Shown: positions 1 to 12,744 of the stretch, one piece after another
Layout of the letters: the number at the start of each line of letters is the position of its first letter
How positions within the stretch are numbered: position 1 is the stretch's first letter
Assembly: GCA_030734395.1 (NCBI GenBank)
Contig: JAUZTG010000029.1
Location: 5,208,001-5,272,000 of the forward strand
Direction of reading: 5' to 3'
Source: Sarocladium kiliense
Lineage: Eukaryota > Ascomycota > Sordariomycetes > Hypocreales > Sarocladiaceae
Length of the DNA: 64,000 bases
Notes under the pieces: generated by a model
What the model was told of the DNA's origin: nothing
The model's input: the letters and a program-made list of their open reading frames with translations, nothing else
The model's database searches: none
Position numbers and translations under genes: made by a program

Positions 1-2552
1 CACTTCGCACGGCTCGCCATAGCCGCTTTGCCAAGGGGCGCCATGCCAACAATTCTTGCCCTGTCGCACCGTTGTGCAGTGGCCTCAAGGGAGACCAGCT
101 TTGCTTGTTCCCCAGGACTTCGATGCTGTTAAGATACCATGCGGAATTCTGGTTCATGGAAAAGACGAACCGCGAAATAAGGAATCCGACATCACGAAGG
201 AGAGCCTCGCCGATAATAAGTTGGTTAACGTCCGATCAGGGTCATAATCTGCTCAATAGAATGACATCGTGTGCCTTACTGTGAAATGCCTTTAGTACCA
301 CCCTAGAACCGTTTGACTTTTGGCTCAATCCTCCTCACAGCACCACCACCACCACTGAGTCACCACCTACACCTCAGTCATGGTGGCCAAAGCCTTGCCC
401 ACCATCCCAACCATCATTGGCATCTCTGATCCATTGTGCCCTTTCTCAGATCGCGACATCGATAAGATCGATGCCAAGATATACCTCGACCCATCTTCTT
501 TCGTCCTTCTGGACTATAGCGCTCTCTAACCACCCCAGCCTGGTCACGCTGCAAGGGTGGCTTCATTCCTCGCCGTGCTGGCTGGCTTCCAACAAACAGA
601 AAGCTCTTCAACGCTTGGCCCGCCGTTGCAAGCTCGGCTTGCCTCCACACCACGATCGGCATGACGGGAGCATGACACTCACATTGTCTGTACGGTTTCG
701 TGCGTTGTCCTTGCCCTGCGGGTGGACGGCACATGTTTGAAACGCGCTGCGCGTACTATGAGAGGCCACCATCGTCCGTCCACAGACAACCATCCATCCA
801 TCCAACCATGCATTTCAAGTGGGTGGGCACTGACGAGCATTGGACTAGGCGCTTCGCCCCAGAGCAGAGTTCCGATGGCTTGTTCTGAAGCCACACCAAC
901 AACCGACTCCATTTTGACGCCACTGACAGATCAACAGGAACAAATACGAGCAGAGACCAGCCATCGACCAATGGGCAATGGGCAATCCTCTAGTTCTGGC
1001 CCTTTCGAGTTTCTCCGTCGACTCGACAACCAATGACTTCATCCCGCCCATCCTTTGTACACATGTATTTTCGCACCGTTGTCGTGATTCCACAATGCCG
1101 AGACGTCAGCACCGGGTGCAGTGGGCACCAACCCCGGGTCGGCAGTCACACCGAAGACCCCTACTCGATCTCTACGAGTCCTTGTGCTTCACATTCAGTG
1201 CAATAGCCATAAAAAACGAGTCTTTCTGCTAGGGGATGCCATAATGTGCTCTTCGAATGCATCTGCATCACTCAGAAGCTTGAGGATGCCTTTCGACTTG
1301 ACCAGGCACATGGTCCGATTCTCACCCACCCCCAGACCAGGAAGAGGACAAGCGTCCGTCCCGACCGGGGGATGGGATCGTATGGCAGGATCCATCGTAC
1401 GAAGAACTGTCGATTCGAAACAAGAAACGGAAATAGATGTTGCCCATGCAACATAAGGGTTTCAAGCCAAACTTTGAGCCGCGTGTCGCTGAGCGCCAAA
1501 GCTCCCCCCGGTCTATGGCCCCCGAGTTTCACTTACCCTATGTATTCACGAACCCTTCCGACCACTGTTCCATGGTCATCATGTTGACGATTGGAAAGTG
1601 ATCTGGACCTTTAAGAGTTTCTACGGTCCACCTCCCTGGCCACGTACAGTGAATGGAGAGCACCAGCCACGAACCTCTAGATAGACCCCAAGGTAAGGGC
1701 AGTGGTCTCGGATTGATCCGACTATATTCATAAATGCACTCGTCCGGCCCTCGGATTGCAGCCATAGCATGGGGACATACATCTCCCGGCAACGCTGGCT
1801 GTCTCACGCCAAAGCATCGTCCCCAGAAACAGTCCTACCGCGGCTGCTGGGCGGAACCTCCATTTAACTCATCAAGAGCGTCGAGTCATGCGTTGCAAAT
1901 CGAAACATGTTGCTTCACTTCGCTATGCTTGCCCCTCTCGAAGAATTCTGCTCGTACTTCTGTTCTAGCGATCACTCATAGCCCCTGCTTGGGACTGTGA
2001 TACAGAACTGTCTTCGCACAACAGCCCATTGCCCCTGTTATGCGTTGCAGTGTCTCTTGCATCGAGCACCGTAGACCCCATCTCAATACAAACTTGCGAG
2101 CCTGGCTTGGTACCGCGAGAGTGCCTCGGTCACCATCGCAGCATCATTGAGATTGTTTGACAAGATGTCAGGCACGACACGTTCCATTGCTTTGCCACTG
2201 ATCACTTGACTCGATCAACATAGAGCAGCAGACTCAACGGATCATCTCACGAGCGCTTGTATGCCGTTACAGCATGCCTGCGTGGCCGTGTGGTGTGCTA
2301 CTACTACGTACGTTGTGCAATTTGCTTGCCTGCAGCCTCGCCTCACAGACCCAACCATGGCTTGCGTACATGGAAGAGGAGTTCCTCAACTGCCACTGTT
2401 ACGATGAGGCTCTTCCCGGAACCTCCAGACCATGATAAGTGCCACCGACCCGTCTCATTCTCGAAATTGAGACTTTGCAAAGAAGTGCATGAGGAGCGTG
2501 AACGCATTACCGACTGGCTTCAATAACTTTGCGAGGTACGCTGACCGTCGCC
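1..2552. other. Intergenic region, no gene supported
   Basis: Only short reading frames overlapping on both strands are present. None has a recognisable domain, a convincing splice pattern or the low-complexity style of the neighbouring proteins. There is a short (CAC)n stretch near 340-357 and a (CATC)n stretch near 787-802. Nothing else was recognised. Confidence 0.6.
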
Positions 2553-3152
2553 ATGGCAGCCCATGTATCCGTAGTCGATTCCGACGACAGCTCCGACAGC
2601 CACTCCTCTATCCTCGTCATCGACGCGGCAGAAAGCTCCTCCTCGTCCTCCTCGTCCTCATCTGATCCCAACATCGCTAAAGATTGGAATATCAAGTACC
2701 GCAAGCTCCCCAAGAAACGCTTGCTCGCCCTCCGTTTCATGACGTGGACAGCCGGCCGTCCCCGCAATGCAGAGTTCATGAAGAAGAAGTACCGCGACGA
2801 GGATGTGGACAGTGAGCTGTTCCGCGTGTCGACCACGACCTTGATCGGGTCGATGCTGGGGAAGTGGCCGACAGAGACGAGGATGTATTGGGTGACGATG
2901 GGAGAGAATGAAGAAGGTGGTGGTGATGGAGGAGGAGGAGAAACGAGTGGCGATGATGACGAGAAGAAAGAAGAAAAGAGGCGGATGTTTGTGATGACTG
3001 GTGGAAGCGGGAGTGGAAGAAGTGGGAGAGCGCCAGTGTATGTTCAAGACGCGGGGATCCCACCACCAATCCCTCAGATGGACCCCAGATTCCCAACGAC
3101 GGCGATACCAAGATTTCCTCCGGGGATGGGAGGTCTAGCGCCGCCGACGTGA
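2553..3152 (+). CDS. Hypothetical acidic, serine-rich protein (199 aa)
   Basis: This single-exon frame starts at an ATG in good context (CGCCATGG). The same frame is open upstream, but only from non-ATG codons. Residues 5-40 are Asp/Ser-rich with a run of ten serines. A basic segment follows (around residues 44-60, KYRKLPKKRLLALRF). A Glu/Gly/Lys-rich low-complexity stretch comes next, and the C-terminus is Pro/Gly-rich. The pattern suggests a disordered nuclear or regulatory protein, but no domain was recognised and no function is proposed. The strongly non-random composition supports coding; the lack of known relatives keeps confidence moderate. Confidence 0.5.
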   Translation: MAAHVSVVDSDDSSDSHSSILVIDAAESSSSSSSSSSDPNIAKDWNIKYRKLPKKRLLALRFMTWTAGRPRNAEFMKKKYRDEDVDSELFRVSTTTLIGSMLGKWPTETRMYWVTMGENEEGGGDGGGGETSGDDDEKKEEKRRMFVMTGGSGSGRSGRAPVYVQDAGIPPPIPQMDPRFPTTAIPRFPPGMGGLAPPT

Positions 3153-4247
3153 TAAGATGTGCGATTGATGTACTTTGGCGAAGTAAGTGGCTGGGTTCTT
3201 CACTGTTGGAGGACCAACGACTGGCAAGGCCGACGAGACTCCCTATAGCTAAAGGGCACGCTTTCTTGATCTAAGGCTACAAAATTCCACGAGCCCCAGT
3301 AATGGGCCAATAAGATATTCTTTCCATGATTGAAACCCCGATATCCGTCCTGCATCGCAAGGTCGAGCGCCGACACCACTTCCACTTCTTCCAACACCAA
3401 GCACTCTCACCCTCCTCAATAGGACAAATAGATCCTACGACCGTGATGATTGTATTCGCTCCTCCCTCGTACGAGTGCGGAACCACTGGGTCATCAATAC
3501 GACCCTGAGCGATCCGCGGATCAGAGTGCCAAGACGGGATCTACGAAGTACATATTGCTCGCTTCCTCTTTTGAACGACTTGCAGCGGAGTAATTCGTGA
3601 AGATGCCGCTTTCGGCAAAACCAAAGAATATCAGCAATCAAATGTATGTCAGTCGGCATGCAGACAATACTGGGTTCATTGGAGTCTAAACTTGAGTCTA
3701 GTTCTTGATAAACACGTCGTTGGCTTCAGCAGTATCACCTCGGGACACTCATGGAGATCCGAAATGCTTTCTTCGATCCAGAATCTGTATATGTACAAGA
3801 ACCCTCTGCAACTGCCTATTGCCGTTGTTTTGGTCGTGGTCTATATGTTCGCAAATAAAGAACGGCCGCACTCCTCCTCCACCCTTAAACAATATCTATT
3901 CCTCCCCCCAGGTATCGCATCCGTATCGTTGCTGATTCGTGAAAGCCGAAAAAGGAGATAAGTACAAAACAAGAAGCAAGCCGATGCAAAACGAAAGTTT
4001 GGATCAGACATTATTCAAGATCGGCCAGATCCCTTTGCGCAAAAAGATGAAAACAAGAATGCACTCGCGCCGCTGTTATGCTGAACAACAGACTCCTCTC
4101 CCCCCCTTGGAGGGTGACCCGTCCTTTCCCCTGATCTTGTCGAACGCCGAATTCCTCGTGTGTTGCGCCCCCTTCTCCTTTGTTTGTTCGTGACGCCAGG
4201 TTTATGAACGGAATTTATAATTATTCTGAGCCATGTAGTGGCCCAGT
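3153..4247. other. Intergenic region between convergent genes
   Basis: This stretch separates the 3' ends of the acidic hypothetical protein and the GT64 gene. Small overlapping reading frames occur on both strands with no domain signal. No repeat or RNA gene was seen. Confidence 0.5.
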
Positions 4248-5658
4248 TTAGTGAGGGTGAGCGGGAGCCTTCAGAGCGTCCCATTTGTGCCTGCCGGACC
4301 CGAGACCAAAGTGGCCATCGGAATCCAGGAGAGGGAAGCAGCCGAAGAGGTCGGAGAAGTGGTCGAGACACTTGCTACGCCTCTCAAAGTGACCCTTGTG
4401 CATGCTGATGCCACCCGGAGGGTTCATGTTGACGAAAGGCGAGTCGCCGAAGACGAGTAGCGGAGGCTCGCCAGTAATCAACTGGGTGACATAGTTCATG
4501 GCAATGTCCTCGCAGTTCATGTTCTGATCGACTTCCGCGCGGATCTTCTTCATGATCTCATCATCGGACGAATAGTAGTCGAGGAAACGGATGTGGGAGA
4601 AGGCCAGGTTGGTGATAATCATGTTATACCGTTCGTCGCGACCCTCGCTGCAGAAAACGTACTCCAAGTGACCGAGATCGTTGTAGCGTGTGCATCGAGC
4701 CATCGCACCGGTGAGGCGGTCGCGGCCATACCTGCGCCAGGTCTGGAAGGCGAATTCGAGGTCGAGAGGCTGGTAGTAGACGTCGTCATCAGAGAGGAGA
4801 ATGGCCTGGGTCTGGAACGCAGGATCCGGGATCAGGCGCGAGTTGAGAGAGTTCTTCTCAGACTGACGGTAGCGGACGTGGACACCATGACGAGATTTGA
4901 AGTCATGCGGAGGCTCCTCCTCAAGGTCGTTCCAAACAACCACAACCTCGAGGAGTGACGGGATCTCGTCGTCGCCGTCAAGAAGGGTCTTCAGAGTTCG
5001 TTCGAGTTGCTTCGGTCGGCGATAAGTCTGGATAGCGATCCTAAGTAGAGCAAGGTGGTTAGCTGACGTTTCAATTCCCGAGGATCCAATGAGCGCCTGA
5101 TATAATGCGCCCTGAAGCCAGCCACGAACAGCACGCTAGCGCGTGCTCGGTGACCTCGATCTCACGTCTAATCCTGAAGCTAACGGCTGCCGTTGTGTGG
5201 ATGTGACAGAGAGTTTGCCGCCCGACGCAAACTTAGATCAACCTAACCAGGATCTTGTGTTTCCAGAGCTTTCTGAAGGGACAAGGCTGAAACACAGAGG
5301 AGCATATTTGGATAACGTACGTGAACTTATCATCGCGAAGATTCTCGTATTTCTTGATTCCCTCCTTCCAAAGATCGGTATTGCCGGTGCTGTTGACACT
5401 CTTGCACGTGGGGTTCGGGTTGCGATGTGTCTGTCCGATGATATGCTCGATCTGCTCCGGAGGATCTGGGAGGTGGCCACCTGGGTTGACGTGAATTAGG
5501 GTGATGAGGATGGCGGTGAAAGCGGCGAAGGCGACGATAGCTGCGACGATGCGCTGGAAGACGCGGGAGCGAACGACCTGGAGGCAGCGCTCGACAGGCG
5601 TTGAGGCAGCTGCGAACATGAGGAAGCGAGGCTTCTCAGTGGTGAACTTGCTTCGCAT
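4248..5658 (-). CDS. Glycosyltransferase family 64 (exostosin C-domain-like) type II membrane protein
   Basis: There are two exons, 5658-5321 and 5040-4248. The intron has donor GTACGT and acceptor TTAG, giving 376 aa. The N-terminus is cytosolic and basic, with a signal-anchor helix at about residues 37-57, as in Golgi type II glycosyltransferases. The catalytic domain starts at about residue 113. It shows IAIQTYRRP, VVVVWNDL (145-152), the metal-binding DDD motif (197-199, in LLSDDDVYY), TGAMARC and the C-terminal SPFVNMNPPGG, all typical of the GT64/EXTL2-type fold that uses UDP-sugar donors. The substrate in fungi is not known from sequence. The start ATG was chosen because the upstream in-frame codons are non-ATG. 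The minus-strand leader (5700-6020) is pyrimidine-rich, as expected for a fungal promoter or 5'UTR. Confidence 0.85.
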
Positions 5659-8600
5659 CGGAACGGTCGAGAGGGGTGATATGCGCGACAAGCGGGAAAT
5701 TATCTGGGATTCGAGGTGGATGACTTCGATCAGGAAGTGTTCGAGGCGTCAAGGGGTGGCGTGACGGCGGTCTTTTTCACAGTGCCCGTCGGCCACTGCA
5801 CGGAGAGGTGGCGGGACAAGGCTTGTGATAAGGCAGTCCAACAGAAATGATATGCGATAATTAAACGACAACGCGATATCGAGGCATAAAGATGGAAAGG
5901 AGTGTCGAGATAAAGGATGAGATGTAGGGTCCGGAGAAGAAATCGAGAAGGAGGAATGAGGAGGAGGAGAAAGGTTGGAAGGGTTCGAGACAAGAGAAAC
6001 AGCAACAAGAAAAGGGAGGGCCACGGCGGCAGAAGGAGGAATGAGCTACGCTACTAAAATGTGACGATCGCCGGGAGCGTCAATGGACGGAACAGAACCA
6101 CCTGCACCCAGCACAACGATTGCCTAATGATCGGGCGCTAACAATGAAAGGCACGGACCCAACGGTCATTAGCAGAGAATAGCTGACTACAGTACGGAGT
6201 ATGGTACCTAGGCATTGTCAGCATTGCAAAGACCAACAACCAATAGAACAGGGGTGCTTCAGTTCCAAAGTCCTACTTCTCCGTTGGGGCCACGGCGTTC
6301 CTGGAAATCTGACCTGGAGTACCCCTTTGATGCAATGGGCTATAAAATGACAGCCTGCACACACACACACACACACACACACAACCCTCGGGATAGCGCC
6401 CGGGATACGCTATAAACGTGGCTGGCAGCGCTCTTTGGTTCTTCTCATTTGGTGAAGAAGAATTGACTCGCGACGGTGGCCGGCCCTAACGAGGGAGACA
6501 ACGGGCCCCGAGGCTCCCGTATCTGAAAGAGACCCCTATCATCGTAGCGCAAACTCTGAAACTGGTAGAGACTTTATTGGGGTGTACAGACACACACTGT
6601 TACTATTAATGCGCGAAACCTTGTTCTCAACGCTATCGAACGCGGGGAGGGTCCTGTGTCAATCAGGTACGGATTCCCCGTACAGAGACAAGCAATACCC
6701 AAGCTCAGAGATCTTGCCTTACCAGGCGAGGCACAAGGCACATTTCATGATATCAATTGGGCGTAACCAGGATTGACACATTGCCGCACTGGGCGAAGGC
6801 CTAGACTGAATCGGCAACGCAGCCAAGAACTCAATGCGATGCCCCGTCGGAGACTAAATACTCCAACAGCAAACCAGCACCTCCAAACTCCCTGCCTACG
6901 GAGTACCTCGTCGCATATTCGTCGGGCGCTGACATCGCCTCGAGCGGTGGCATCGTGCCACTTATTCAAGGCGCCTGAGGGGAAGCGAGGCTGGGCAAGC
7001 CATCCCCAACAGCAGCATGCACACTAACATCAACATGCCAGTTCGTAACTGAGGTCTCTTTTCGTATCCGCGTCGTCTTTCATTTCCAGTGAGCCCATGC
7101 TCCATGAGTTCTAGACCTAGTCCCACAGCACGTGCAGCATTACACCCACTACGGCAACCCAGACTGGACCCTGAACTCATAAGCGAGCGAGTTCTAGCAG
7201 GCAGCCGACGGCCCATTAGGTTCGCTCTAAGTCTCTGCAAACGCCGTCTCGGGTGATTCGGCATGACCTTTTGCTTCACGACCTTATCAACTTGGCTTCA
7301 AAGCCAAACTGCATCGTCACCCTCTTCAGTTCGTCTAGAGAGCTCTGGTTTGGGGAAGTGGATGCTGGCCGTCACTTAGGTCAGGTAAGGGAAGCTATTT
7401 GATGCCGGCCAGGGGGGCGCAGCCATGTCCTACAGGTAGGAGGCGGGTAGGTGGCTGTCCTCGAGACATTGCGCTGACATTGAAATCTTCGATCGCCAAT
7501 CAATTTCCCCGCCAACTTCCAAGGCAGCGAGGATGTTCTAGTATGAGGGGCGGCAGGCCGAGTCGTGATGTAGGTAGAAAAGGCGCAATCGCATCGTTGA
7601 TGAGAAAGAGCGCTGATCTCCCACGTTCTACGGTTTTAGCTATCTGCCGGCGCGCAGTCTAGCGACCAATTTAGTATCGCTCCCCCCTTATGACCCCCAT
7701 GCTCGCATTCTGATGTTCCAAGGAAATGCATTCGGGGCTGGGCTGATGATTGGTGGGACTCCGTTTAAGGTGGCTGCGCTGTCCATGCTGTGATTAGGAT
7801 CGTTTGCTCCTGAACGGCAGAGTATCAGTGGAAGAGGAGCGAGAAGAAGGGAGCGGCTCATGCCAGGATGAGGTCAAGGGTGAGGGGAAAGGGTCCAATT
7901 TGGCGACGAGACCAGAAACAAGCTTCTCATGTTCCTGGTGTCAGCAGCTGTGCCGCAACGAACGTCGATGCCCGGCTGGCAAAGCAAGGGAGCAGGAGCA
8001 GGGGGCAGAAGCCAAGACGGCTGTATCCTGAGCGCCATCGGCTCGGCAATGCGCGAAGTAGAAGGCTGTGTAACCAGACTACGATCGAGTATGGACTCGA
8101 TCGTTGGAGAAGAACGCGATGCCTGTTGGATGCCAGTATGCTTTATGTGTGGTCGCCACTACAAGCGTTTCATCGTGCGTTTGTGAGTTCAGACTTGTCA
8201 CCTGTCAACGTGCCACCACCAACGTAGCACACATTTCGATCCTCTCCCTGCCACGTTTTGATGAAAGCTTGTGTAACCAGGTGGGAGGAAAAGCTCCACC
8301 TGCCAACCCTGACCCGACCCCTAACCTGCACCCGAAGGGAAAACACACTTGGGTTCTCCTGGGCAGCCTTCCAATTCATGGACTTCGCAAAGCCTTGTGA
8401 GACTTCACAGGCGACGAGAGAACCTAAGAGAGTGTCTCACTTTGTGACACAGTGGCATCCTTTGCCGTGCTAATCCTTGGGCTTTCAATGCCTGCAGATT
8501 GGCTTCGGAGTTAGCACTTGAACCAGAGTCGTACAGTTGTTGGCCGAACTGACGAGAAGTACGGAGAGCGCATCTTTTGAATGCATATTGTGGTGGGGTA

Positions 8601-9029
8601 CCAAAGCTGTGCATGACCCATTTGACAGCGTGCTTCAAATCATCATGTGAGGACAGGCTCTCAGACCTACCTTACAACTACCATTAGAGGACCCCCAAAG
8701 CTGATCGCCTTTGTCGTTCTCCATTTCCCAGAAAAGTGAGCCAAATTTATGAGTAGCCAAGAGATCAGTAGTTAATGAGACATCATGTTGACTACCTAAT
8801 GTGCAGTCTATACCATATGCAGTGACGAACAGAGAAGCGTTAGTGACATACAACGAGTGCCCCTAGACCTCGTCCGGTCCTTGTCGGTCGTTGACGAGGA
8901 GCAACGACGCAACCAAGCGGTTAACCTTCATCTTACACCCATCTCATACTACTGAGAGACCCCAGGGATTCTTCGAATCCTTGTTGGTGGCCCAGTACTA
9001 CACCAGTCCATAGGGTCTAACGACCCAGG
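5659..9029. other. Large intergenic region with pyrimidine-rich leader and a CA microsatellite
   Basis: The first ~350 bases are a CT-rich tract on the minus strand upstream of the GT64 gene. The remainder holds a dinucleotide repeat at 6358-6383 and scattered short frames without domain content. No gene, tRNA or transposon was recognised. Confidence 0.5.
6358..6383. repeat. (CA)13 microsatellite
   Basis: This is an uninterrupted CA/AC dinucleotide run of 26 bases in intergenic DNA. Confidence 0.95.
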
Positions 9030-10194
9030 CTACACGGCGAGGTTACCACCACAAAGCCAAAGCCCCGCATCATACGCATCGGAGTCGTACTGGCATTTCA
9101 GCTCGGTCGAGATGATCGTGCACGTAAAAGGTGCTTGCGACACAGGCTCCCCAACGTAGACCCAGCTTTTCCTAATACCAGCGTACCCATACAGAACTGG
9201 CGGATTGGAGCCATCGGAATGTACCGCGGATAGCGATCCATCACTGTAATCGAACCTGAAAACACTAGCTTGGTCATCAGGAACGGCAGCAATGAGACCA
9301 AAGTCGGTTTCATCTTCCGAAGTGGCAAGATGATTGTTCAGTGTACTCGCGTCTCCAGTTGAGGCGTCGATTTGAGGCGAGAGCTTGAACAGGCCAATGC
9401 GCGCAGTCTGAGTAATGGTTGCGGTGACAGTGGCTGTAGCCGTGGTGGAGGTGACAGACTTAGTAGCAATAGCTTTTGAGATGGTGGCTGTAGAGTAGGT
9501 GCGGGTGAAAGGGACTGTTTTCACTGTCGTCGAGGTGCGGAGAGCTGTTGTGATTTTCGTCTTGGAGACGACACTCGTCCGAGTAATAGTCTTGATAACA
9601 GTAGGTGTGCGAGCGGTGACGGTGCGACCAGTTGCTCCAGCACAGGAACACGCAGGGGAGTAGGCCTTGGAGTCTCGGCATGCGGATGTGGTATACGATG
9701 GGAGCTTAGACGGAATAGCACGTTTCGCCAAGGGGTCGACGATGGTAACGGTCACTGACTCGGTTTTGGTGCTATCAGTCTCTTTAGCAATGTCAAAGTC
9801 GATGTCGGTATCGGTGCATTCAATGGGGTTCGACTGAACGACTAAAAAGGGTTTCGTCGTAGTTTTGCTGACATTCTTAGTTTTTGTGACGCCGACGGAC
9901 TGGGAAGAAGTCTTCGTGATTCTTGTATATAGTCGAAGTTCTAGTGATTGTTAGTCTCTTTGCTTTGCTATATATACATCCAATTCGCCAAGTCATGTTA
10001 TCTAACCTTGCTTTTGGGGTAACAGTAGTCAGGAGGTAAGATTTACAATCTCCCTTGCCATCACGGGGGGAGTAGTTCGACCCTTTTGCTAGAACAGCTA
10101 CACAACGTGTCAATGAGTGTTCACCTGACATCAGATTGGAAAGATTGCGTCCCTGACCGACACTGACTTTTAGAGCAGCCATAACGGTACTCAT
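9030..10194 (-). CDS. Threonine-rich hypothetical protein, gene model unresolved
   Basis: A long minus-strand frame (about 9950-9030) encodes a Thr/Ser/Val/Lys-rich stretch (repeats such as TVTATITQT and SKTKITT) with Cys near CSCAGATG. A more ordered C-terminal domain rich in aromatic, Asp and Gly residues ends LWLCGGNLAV. Upstream, another frame holds GSNYSPRDGKGDC and LLTTVTPK, as in fungal Thr-rich surface or secreted proteins. A possible start is the ATG at 10194. A plausible intron (donor GTTAGA near 10007, branch CTAAC, acceptor ending near 9951) joins the upstream part but leaves the reading frame one base out of step with the long downstream frame. Either a further intron was missed or the gene carries a frameshift. 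The product class is known only by composition. Confidence 0.4.
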
Positions 10195-11191
10195 GCTACT
10201 AACATGATTAGGGATCGGGGCTTGGCCTCTTCCAGGAGGCACCTTCACCATCCCGTGCGCCAATCATGTATGGCTAGGAATAGCATAATTCTACAGTATG
10301 CACTAAGTCGTTCAAGACTTCTCAAAAGGGGAATTCTTCTTCTCGACGCTGAGCTGGAAGAAGTATCAGTGCTACCAGTCGCTATCCCAATCCCCGAGCT
10401 AGGAGTGCTAAAGCGCCAATAGTGTCAGAGGCTGAAACGTTGCTTCTGGAAAGTCGCTTATATGTTGTGCTACAGTTCACGTCATGCGGCTGACCATCTT
10501 GACTTGATGAGAACTCTAGGCCAAGCTCTCACCCGTGCAAGTGAAGGCAGAGAAGAGCGAAATATGGCGATGCACTATCCGTAGAGGAGCAAATGAACGC
10601 TGTCGGATGGCCGTCCCAAAACAGTATCAATGGCTCCATGTAGCATAGAAGCCTAGTCTCGCTAGGGCATGGAGTGTGAACCCTTTTCCAGCACGGTTAC
10701 GAATACCATAACTCTGGGTTCGTCAACCGTTTCGGCGCGGCAAGGCTTTCTCGTTCCATCTGGCGAGTAGATCAACCTTGCACGGCTTTATAATGTCCCG
10801 ACCCCAGGTTTGGGTTACGTTACCTGAGTCGTAGCTCCCCGCCGTTAATGCAGCAGCATCTGAACCAAGGTACCGTACCCCGCAACTTCGGCAATCATTA
10901 AAGTGTTGACCGATCCAATGATCTTCCCGATAGCTTGCTCAGTCTTCTTCTCGGGCCTAGATCTGTGTCCCGAAGGACACAAATCTGGGGCGCCCATGGA
11001 TGATTGCCCTTTGTGGTCCGGCTTTTCGCATAGTCAGGCCTTACCTCGGGGTGGACGATTACCAGTCAACACATAACAAGACGAAGCGACTTTGAGTTAC
11101 GATCGGCGACAGAAGTATAAAGCTGGTGATAAATCCTAGACTAGATACAGTGATCAATGCCTATGGCCAACTCAACACCTCTTTATCAAAC
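10195..11191. other. Intergenic region between divergent genes
   Basis: This is the upstream region shared by the Thr-rich gene and the esterase gene. The only frames are short and lack domains. A TATA-like element (agtataaagc, near 11114) lies about 75 bases before the esterase start codon. Confidence 0.5.
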
Positions 11192-12208
11192 ATGCTCGCT
11201 GCATATGTACTTCTAAGCACCCTCTTTGGGTTCTCAGCTGCAGCTGGGCAGTCTCCGAGGCATCCACGAACAGATCCCACCCGGCACTTTGTGACCTTGT
11301 ATGTCTGGCGATTGTTTTGTGTTGCTATGATTCCCTAGACATATCACTGACCAACCGCCAGCGGAAGTTCCACCACACAGACTGGCTTCCAAAGTAACCT
11401 AACATGGCCTTCCGAAAGCAACGTCCTTGGCAATCCCTCTCTTCCGGGCTGGACCACCAGCGGCGGACTGAACTGGGTGGGCTTCGACATCACCGAGTTC
11501 AATAGCAGCCTGATGCTCTCCTATAACCTTGCGGTGGGAGGCGCGACTACGGACTCGGACTTGATTCCGCCGTATGCCCCAACCGTCAAGAGCTTCGTCG
11601 ATCAGGTCGACGAGTTCGAGACAAAGCTCGCACAGAAACCGACGCCTTGGACTTCAGAGAATCTCTTGGTGGGAATATGGATTGCTAACAATGACGTCGG
11701 AAATACATGGGACAACCCAGATTTGCACAGCCTGTACAAGAAAGTATCGAAGAAATACTTTGAGCAGGTGCAGAGACTGTACAGCCTTGGAGCCAGGAAC
11801 TTTGTGATCTTGTCCAGTGCCCGTAAGTCTGCCTCATCCCCCTGTTACAACGCTGTTGGCTCATTGGACGCAGCACAGCAAGAGACGCCCTTGATGAAGG
11901 GTAACGGCTCGGACCTTCGAAAGATTGCTGCTGCGGTCGAATTGTATAACGGCATCATGGCAAGAAATCTCAAGTCATTCAAGAGGAAGCACCACAAGGC
12001 CAAGGCATGGCTGGTTTCGCCATCAAAGGCGTACTACGAAGCACTGGATGATCCTCAGAAGTATGGTGCACCCGACGACACCTGCGAAAATGAAGACGGA
12101 CTAAGTTGCTTGTGGTGGAATAACTACCATCCTGGCATCGCCATTCATCGACTGTTGGCTGAAGAGGTTGCCGCAGTTGTTGGGGCTCCTTGGTTCGATA
12201 CTGCGTAG
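11192..12208 (+). CDS. Secreted SGNH/GDSL-type esterase (carbohydrate esterase family 16-like)
   Basis: There are three exons, 11192-11298, 11362-11822 and 11874-12208, encoding 300 aa. Intron 1 is 63 nt (GTATGT). Intron 2 is 51 nt (GTAAGT); it has a length divisible by three, so it would translate through if missed. The N-terminus is a signal peptide (MLAAYVLLSTLFGFSAAAG). Block I reads FGSSTTQTGF (residues 36-45), where the family normally has FGDS. GGATTDSDLIPP, the block III N-x-N-D-like WIANNDVGN, SSAPQQETPL and the C-terminal WWNNYHPGIAIH follow the CE16 pattern of acetylesterases acting on plant cell-wall sugars. The Asp of block I and the Asp normally three residues before the catalytic His are both changed, so activity is uncertain. 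Confidence 0.8.
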
Positions 12209-12744
12209 AACAGACAAAATATGTGCCCCTGAAATAGGCATCTTGTATTGCCTCTTCGGTCTTTGAAAGTGACCGATGCCGCTTTGACCTAAGGTGAGAG
12301 TGAGCTTGGCTGAAGCGAGGTGGGTATTGGGGCGAGGCAGACTGAGCTCAGCGCGAACTACCTGAGCCTACTCCGTACCCTGAGCGCAGAACCGAGGTCT
12401 CCATGTTACCGCGGGTTTCACCTGCTCGATTTAGGAGGTAGCTTGGTCCTAATTCCCAGTCTTTGGCATAGTCGTTCCCACACTTACAAGTGCCCATCAT
12501 TTCTATTATATCAGAATTGCATGAAGAGGCCCTGGTATACGCGTTGAGCCAGAAGTTTGAAATGGAACGTGATGGGAATAAACAAGGAAATGAAATGTCC
12601 ATAGCTTTGAATATGAGTAGAGTAATTCTACAAAACGCCATGCGACGATCTCTACTTGACCTTTCTATTGTGTTCTATCCGCCCAATTGTCTAAATTCCT
12701 GGTCGTGATTTCAAAGTTTCTTTCCCAAGTTCTATAGCCAAGTT
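12209..12744. other. Intergenic region between convergent esterase and P450 genes
   Basis: This is the 3' flank of two convergent genes. No domain-bearing frame or repeat was recognised. Confidence 0.5.
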
